NCBI GenBank assembly: GCA_964485515.1
Contig: CAZALT010000168.1
Span: 1 to 7,725 of the forward strand
Source of the DNA: CAZALT01 sp964485515
Lineage (GTDB): Bacteria; Actinomycetota; Acidimicrobiia; Acidimicrobiales; Acidimicrobilacustridaceae
Length of the DNA stretch: 7,725 nt
Direction: 5' to 3'
Shown: positions 3,871 to 7,725 of the stretch, in pieces
How positions within the stretch are numbered: position 1 is the stretch's first letter
Layout of the letters: every line of letters starts with the position of its first letter
Notes under the pieces: generated by a model
The model's input: only the letters and a program-made list of their open reading frames with translations
What the model was told of the DNA's origin: nothing
Databases searched by the model: none
Made by a program: the position numbers and the translations under genes

Positions 3871-6180
3871 ATGACGTACGCCATCGCGCCCCTCGACCGG
3901 TCCTCGGTGCTCGACGACCCCCGACTCCGCGGTGGCGCGCTGTGCCGGGCCTACAGCGGGCTCATGGACGACTGGCTGGCCACGCTGTTCGACGCCACGG
4001 TCGCCGATCCGTCCGGCATCGCCATGGTGGCCGTCGGTGGCTACGGCCGAGCCGAGCTCTCGCCGTCGAGCGACATCGACCTCGTGCTCGTGCACCGCGG
4101 ACGCAAGGACATCGCCGAGATCGCTCAGCAGGTCTGGTACCCGATCTGGGACGAGTCCTTGAAGCTCGGCCATGCCGTTCGCACGATCAAAGAAGCGCTC
4201 AGCCTGGCCAACGAGGATCTCGACACCGCCACGTCGCTCCTGTCAGGACGATGCGTCGCGGGCGACCAGGCCCTCGCTGATGAGCTGGCGAAGAAGTCGC
4301 TCGAGCTGTGGCAGAAGCGCGGTCCGCGATGGTTGGGCGAGCTGAGCGCGTCGGTCAAGCAGCGCCATGCCCGCGTGGGTGAGGTCTCGTTCCTCCTCGA
4401 GCCCGACCTCAAGGACGGGCGCGGCGGGCTGCGTGACGCACACGCCATCGTGTGGGCCGAGGACGCCGAGTCCGTGATGCTGCCCGATGACGCCGCCACG
4501 ATCGGTGCGGCGTACGAGACGGTGCTCTCGGCGCGCGTCGAGCTCCACCGTCGGACCGGGCGACCTGGCGATGTGCTGGTCCTCGAGGAGCAGGACGCCG
4601 TCGCCTCGGCCTTGGGCTACGAGCACGCCGACGACTTCATGCGCGACCTGTCCGCCGCGGCCCGCACCATCTCGTGGACCAGCGACGAGGTGTGGGACCG
4701 CGTCGACTCCGCGCTCGCCGGACCGCCTCGCCGGCGGGGCCGCACCAAGCCCGAGACGCTCCCGGGTGTCGTCATCCGCGACAACGGAGTGGCGCTGTCC
4801 GAGGGGATCGACCCGGCGGACGATCCCCTCACCGCGCTGCGCGTGGCGGTGGTCGCGGCCGAGAACGACCTTCGCATCGAGCGGACCACGCTCAACCGCC
4901 TCGGCGAGCGTTCCCCCGAGCTGGACGACCCGTGGCCCGAAGGCGCACGCGAGCTCTTCGTCGATCTGCTCCTCGCCGGCCATCCCGCCATCCAGGTGAT
5001 CGAGGCGCTCGACCTCAAGGGCGTGTGGGTCCGCATCCTGCCCGAGTGGTCGGCGGTCCGCTTCAAGCCGCAGCGCAACGCCTATCACACCTTCACCGTC
5101 GACCGTCACCTGTGCGAGGTGGCCGCCAACGCGTCCGAGGAGGTGTCCCGGGTGGACCGACCGGACCTTCTCGTCGTCGGTGCGCTGCTCCACGACATCG
5201 GCAAGGGCTATCCCGGCGACCACACCGACGTCGGCATCCACGTCATCGCGAACATCGGTCCGCGCATGGGCTTCCTCCCCGAGGACGTGGCGCTGCTCCA
5301 GGCGATGGTGCGTCACCACCTGCTGCTCCCCGACATCGCGATCCGACGGGATCTGTCCGACGACGGGACGATCGAGTCGGTCGCCCAGGCGGTCGGATCG
5401 CTGACCACCCTGCGGCTGCTCGAAGCGCTGACCATCGCCGATTCGCTCGGCACGGGCCCGGCCGCGTGGGGGAGCTGGAAGGCCAGCCTCGTCGAGCAGC
5501 TCGTCGAGTCGACCGCTCACGTGCTCGGCGGTGGCGAGGTCTCCGAGGTGACCACGAGCGTGTTCCCGACCGCCCGCCACCTCGAGCTGATGGGCCAGAA
5601 CCGGCGCATCGTCGAGGCGCTCGACGACGAGGTCGTCGTCATCTCCCCCGATTGGCCGGGGATGTTCAGCCGCGTGGCCGGGGCGCTCGCCCTCAACGGC
5701 TTGGCGGTCGTCGCATCGAACGCCTACTCCGACGAGACCCAGTCGATGGCGGTGGAGAGCTTCCGGGTGGTGAACCGCTTCGGGTCGGCCATCCCGTGGA
5801 CCAAGGTGATCGACGACATCGAGCTCGCCCTCGACGGTCGGCTCGCCATCGCCGCCCGGCTCACCGAACGGGCCAAGGTCTACACCCGCAAGAAGGCGAT
5901 CACGTCGATCGAACCGGCGCCGCCCCGCGTCGTGTTCGACAACGATCTGTCGAACGTGTTCACGGTGATCGAGGTCACCGCGCCCGACGCCGTCGGTGTG
6001 CTGTACCGCATGACCCACGCCATCTCCGAGCTCGACATCGACATCCGCAGCGTCAAGGCGCAGACGCTCAGCGCCGAGGTCGTCGACTCGTTCTACGTGC
6101 TCGACCGGGCGGGGAACAAGATCACCCCCGACTTCATGGGTGAGATCGAGAAGGCCATCCTCCACGCGCTCGCCACCTGA
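3871..6180 (+). CDS. glnD: PII uridylyltransferase/uridylyl-removing enzyme GlnD (possibly adenylylating)
   Basis: The 769-aa bifunctional enzyme modifies and demodifies the nitrogen-signalling PII protein in response to glutamine. In corynebacteria and streptomycetes the GlnD homologue adenylylates GlnK, so the nucleotide used here is uncertain. Domains in order: a nucleotidyltransferase with GGYGRAELSPSSDIDL (56-71; metal-binding D68 and D70), followed by the family block FLLEPDLKDGRGGLRDAH (174-191); an HD hydrolase domain with YHTFTVDRHL (405-414) and ALLHDIGKG (438-446; H441, D442) and RHH at 481-483; and two C-terminal ACT domains, about 587-660 and 696-765, that sense glutamine. All key residues are present. 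ATG 3871 is preferred over GTG 3850 because a -10 box lies between them. It is slightly short for the family (E. coli about 890 aa). No glnB/glnK or amtB, its common neighbours, is in view. Confidence 0.95.
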   Translation: MTYAIAPLDRSSVLDDPRLRGGALCRAYSGLMDDWLATLFDATVADPSGIAMVAVGGYGRAELSPSSDIDLVLVHRGRKDIAEIAQQVWYPIWDESLKLGHAVRTIKEALSLANEDLDTATSLLSGRCVAGDQALADELAKKSLELWQKRGPRWLGELSASVKQRHARVGEVSFLLEPDLKDGRGGLRDAHAIVWAEDAESVMLPDDAATIGAAYETVLSARVELHRRTGRPGDVLVLEEQDAVASALGYEHADDFMRDLSAAARTISWTSDEVWDRVDSALAGPPRRRGRTKPETLPGVVIRDNGVALSEGIDPADDPLTALRVAVVAAENDLRIERTTLNRLGERSPELDDPWPEGARELFVDLLLAGHPAIQVIEALDLKGVWVRILPEWSAVRFKPQRNAYHTFTVDRHLCEVAANASEEVSRVDRPDLLVVGALLHDIGKGYPGDHTDVGIHVIANIGPRMGFLPEDVALLQAMVRHHLLLPDIAIRRDLSDDGTIESVAQAVGSLTTLRLLEALTIADSLGTGPAAWGSWKASLVEQLVESTAHVLGGGEVSEVTTSVFPTARHLELMGQNRRIVEALDDEVVVISPDWPGMFSRVAGALALNGLAVVASNAYSDETQSMAVESFRVVNRFGSAIPWTKVIDDIELALDGRLAIAARLTERAKVYTRKKAITSIEPAPPRVVFDNDLSNVFTVIEVTAPDAVGVLYRMTHAISELDIDIRSVKAQTLSAEVVDSFYVLDRAGNKITPDFMGEIEKAILHALAT

Positions 6181-6204
6181 CGCGAGCGCGGACGGGAGCG
6201 CGGA

Positions 6205-6237
6205 GTCGGCCCCGAGATCCTCGGTCTGGACGCCGAC
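6205..6237 (+). terminator. Nested hairpin after glnD, possible terminator
   Basis: An outer stem GTCGGC (6205-6210) / GCCGAC (6232-6237) encloses an inner stem CCGAG (6212-6216) / CTCGG (6220-6224) with a 3-nt loop. There is no T tract, so termination is only a possibility. The same stretch also reads as coding-like sequence in the glnD frame, so the pairing may be incidental. Confidence 0.3.
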
Positions 6238-6290
6238 CGGGCCGTGAACCAGTTCGATCTGGCCGAGGAGTGACGCGGGGGATCCGGTAG

Positions 6291-6296
6291 TACGGT
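6291..6296 (+). promoter_or_regulatory. Candidate -10 box of a leaderless promoter for the PAC2 gene
   Basis: TACGGT fits TAnnnT and ends 7 nt before the ATG at 6304. It overlaps the alternative GTG at 6295, which therefore could not be in the transcript. No Shine-Dalgarno sequence is present. Confidence 0.55.
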
Positions 6297-6303
6297 GACG
6301 GCG

Positions 6304-7203
6304 ATGGAGAACGGCCCGAGCGAGATGGGTAGCGGTCCACGACCCGGCCTCGAACACCTCCGGTGGAACGACGAGCCGGCCCTCACGAACCCGGTCGTGC
6401 TCGCCGGTTTCGGCGGATGGAGCGACGCCGGCGACGCGGCCACCAACGCCCTGTCCTTCCTGGCCGAGCAGTGGAACGGCAAGACCTTCGCCGAGATCGA
6501 CCCAGAGGCCTTCTACGACTTCACCTCCACCCGGCCGCTCGTCCAGTTCGACAACACCGGTCACCGCGAGCTCGTCTGGCCCCAGAACGAGTTCATCGCC
6601 GCGAAGATCCCTGGCACCACCACCGACGTGATCATCCTGCGCGGTGAGGAGCCGCAGCTGCGGTGGCGCACGTACTGCGAGCACGTGGTGGCCGTGGCCC
6701 GCCACTACGGGGCCCGTCGGGTGCTCACGTTCGGGTCTCTGCTCGCCGAGGTCCCGCACACCCGGCCGGTGTCGGTGTTCGGCGCCGGGGCGGACGACGA
6801 GGTGTCCCTCGACCTCGGGCTCCTGCCCTCGCACTACGAGGGGCCTACAGGCATCACCGGTGTGCTCCAGGTCATGTCCCGTGACGCCGCCATGGCGACG
6901 GCGGGCCTGTGGGCGGCCGTGCCCACCTACGTCCCGTCGTCGCCGTCGCCGAAGGCATCGCTGGCCCTGGTCCGCCATGCGGCGCGCATCCTCGACGTGG
7001 CCGATCAGGTCGACCTGCGCGAGCTCGAGCAGGCCACCGAGCTCTACGAGCGCGAGGTCACCGAGCTGGTCGAGGACGACGACGAGACCCAGCAGTACGT
7101 CGAGCTGCTCGAACAGCGCTACGACGAAGAGGGCGTGCACCTCTTCGACGACGGCTCGAACCTCATCGACGAGGTCGAGCGGTTCCTGCGCGGGCAGCAC
7201 TGA
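6304..7203 (+). CDS. PAC2 family protein (proteasome assembly chaperone-like)
   Basis: The 299-aa cytoplasmic protein belongs to the PAC2 family, named for eukaryotic proteasome assembly chaperone 2 and widespread in actinobacteria and archaea, where its role is not settled. Recognisable parts are PVVLAGFGGWSDAGDAATNA (30-49), the counterpart of the family's GWNDAG signature; DFTSTRPLV (72-80); DVIILRGEEPQLRWRTY (108-124); the central VLTFGSLLAEVPHTRP (140-155); and TGITGVLQ (182-189). The C-terminal part (237-295) is acidic and probably helical, with VTELVEDDDETQQYVELLEQ. There is no signal peptide or membrane segment. ATG 6304 is preferred over GTG 6295 because of the -10 box. The gene follows glnD at a distance of 123 nt but appears to have its own promoter. 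A link to the actinobacterial proteasome is a family-name association only; no proteasome gene is in this window. Confidence 0.88.
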   Translation: MENGPSEMGSGPRPGLEHLRWNDEPALTNPVVLAGFGGWSDAGDAATNALSFLAEQWNGKTFAEIDPEAFYDFTSTRPLVQFDNTGHRELVWPQNEFIAAKIPGTTTDVIILRGEEPQLRWRTYCEHVVAVARHYGARRVLTFGSLLAEVPHTRPVSVFGAGADDEVSLDLGLLPSHYEGPTGITGVLQVMSRDAAMATAGLWAAVPTYVPSSPSPKASLALVRHAARILDVADQVDLRELEQATELYEREVTELVEDDDETQQYVELLEQRYDEEGVHLFDDGSNLIDEVERFLRGQH

Positions 7204-7232
7204 GCGCGGTCTCCTCCGCTCGGACACGGCGC

Positions 7233-7238
7233 TAGTCT
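7233..7238 (+). promoter_or_regulatory. Candidate -10 box for the GNAT gene
   Basis: TAGTCT fits TAnnnT and ends 9 nt before the ATG at 7248. The predicted transcript would have a leader of about 0-3 nt. The spacing is less ideal than at hemQ, glnD and the PAC2 gene. No ribosome binding site is visible. Confidence 0.45.
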
Positions 7239-7247
7239 CCGCGCCTG

Positions 7248-7697
7248 ATGACCGACTCCGAGATCCTCGTTGCCGAATGCACCTCGCTGACCGACGACGT
7301 CGTCGAGGCATTCGTGCGCCTCACGCCGCAGCTGTCGAAGTCCAACCCGCCGCCGTCAGCGGGTGAGCTCCGCGAGATCGTCGACGCGCCGGCCACGCGC
7401 CTGCTCGTCGCCCGGGTGGCCGACACGGGCGAGATCGTCGGGAGCCTGACGTTGGTGCTGTTCCGCATCCCGACCGGGTTGCGGGCCTGGATCGAAGACG
7501 TCGTGGTCGACGAGGCCATGCGGGGGCGAGGCGTGGGCGAGGCGCTCAACCGCGAAGCCCTGTCGATCTCCGAGCGCTACGGCGCCCGCACCGTCGATCT
7601 CACGTCCAGGCCAAGCCGTGAGGTGGCGAACCGCCTCTACAAGCGCATCGGCTTTGAGCCCCGCGACACCAACGTCTACCGGTTCGAGCTCGGCTGA
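7248..7697 (+). CDS. GNAT family N-acetyltransferase
   Basis: The 149-aa protein is a single GNAT domain that would transfer an acetyl group from acetyl-CoA to an amine; the substrate cannot be read from the sequence. Residues 63-70 (IVGSLTLV) form the central strand. WIEDVVVDEAMRGRGVGEAL (81-100) is motif A, with RGRGVG (92-97) as the pyrophosphate-binding loop of acetyl-CoA. DLTSRPSREVANRLYKRIGF (117-136) is motif B, with the usual Asn and Tyr (N128, Y131) and GF turn. The C-terminus YRFEL is typical of small GNATs. It starts 44 nt after the PAC2 gene and has a -10-like box. No partner gene (toxin-antitoxin or ribosomal protein) is adjacent, so it is a generic GNAT. The remaining 28 bases of the window show no feature. 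Confidence 0.92.
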   Translation: MTDSEILVAECTSLTDDVVEAFVRLTPQLSKSNPPPSAGELREIVDAPATRLLVARVADTGEIVGSLTLVLFRIPTGLRAWIEDVVVDEAMRGRGVGEALNREALSISERYGARTVDLTSRPSREVANRLYKRIGFEPRDTNVYRFELG

Positions 7698-7725
7698 TCG
7701 CTGCGCCGGGGCCGTGCTGCCGCCA

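Noticed and set aside
3706..4173. Extension of the four-cysteine protein to 219 aa
   Set aside because: The added part is antisense to glnD and crosses the glnD promoter and the dyad; its composition is unlike the compact C-terminal 63 residues.
4243..7311. Open frame of over 1000 codons on the - strand across glnD, the PAC2 gene and part of the GNAT gene
   Set aside because: It is antisense to three well-supported genes. In high-GC DNA the complementary frame lacks stop codons, and the translation is low-complexity Arg/Gly/His-rich with no recognisable domain.

Overview
The window looks like a core-chromosome segment of a high-GC actinobacterium. G or C sits at most third codon positions. 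The gene set (coproheme decarboxylase, a PAC2-family protein, GlnD, a GroEL ending in MDF, a small four-cysteine protein) and the promoter style both fit. A deep-branching lineage such as Acidimicrobiia is my best guess, inferred from protein style and not from a marker gene. I see no mobile element, CRISPR array, tRNA, rRNA or clear sign of horizontal transfer.

Layout, left to right. (1) 1-455: the 3' end of groEL, then a 14-bp direct repeat that begins on the stop codon, then a strong UUCG-loop terminator. (2) 625-2643: an apparent three-gene operon on the + strand: hemQ/chdC (heme biosynthesis), larE (PP-loop sulfur transferase) and an unrecognised 156-aa protein, with overlaps or gaps of a few bases. 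(3) 2731-3705: two genes on the - strand, a class I SAM methyltransferase preceded by a cluster of TTGCC/GGCAA half-sites, and a 63-aa protein with four cysteines. (4) 3871-6180: glnD, divergent from the small protein, with a perfect TGTGAA/TTCACA dyad between them. (5) 6304-7203: a PAC2-family protein. (6) 7248-7697: a GNAT acetyltransferase.

Starts follow a pattern. Genes that appear to begin a transcript (hemQ, glnD, PAC2 and, less cleanly, the GNAT and four-cysteine genes) carry a TAnnnT-like -10 box 6-9 nt before the ATG and no ribosome binding site, so they are probably leaderless. larE and the methyltransferase have Shine-Dalgarno sequences instead. This pattern moves the starts of glnD and the PAC2 gene downstream of the longest possible reading frames.

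Most genes are housekeeping. The points most worth a second look are the Firmicutes-type active site of HemQ, a LarE with three cysteines and no lar genes in view, the conserved-looking unknown ORF coupled to larE, the two operator-like dyads, the four-cysteine protein, and a coding-like in-frame tail after the glnD stop codon. I found nothing that amounts to a clear new multi-gene system.
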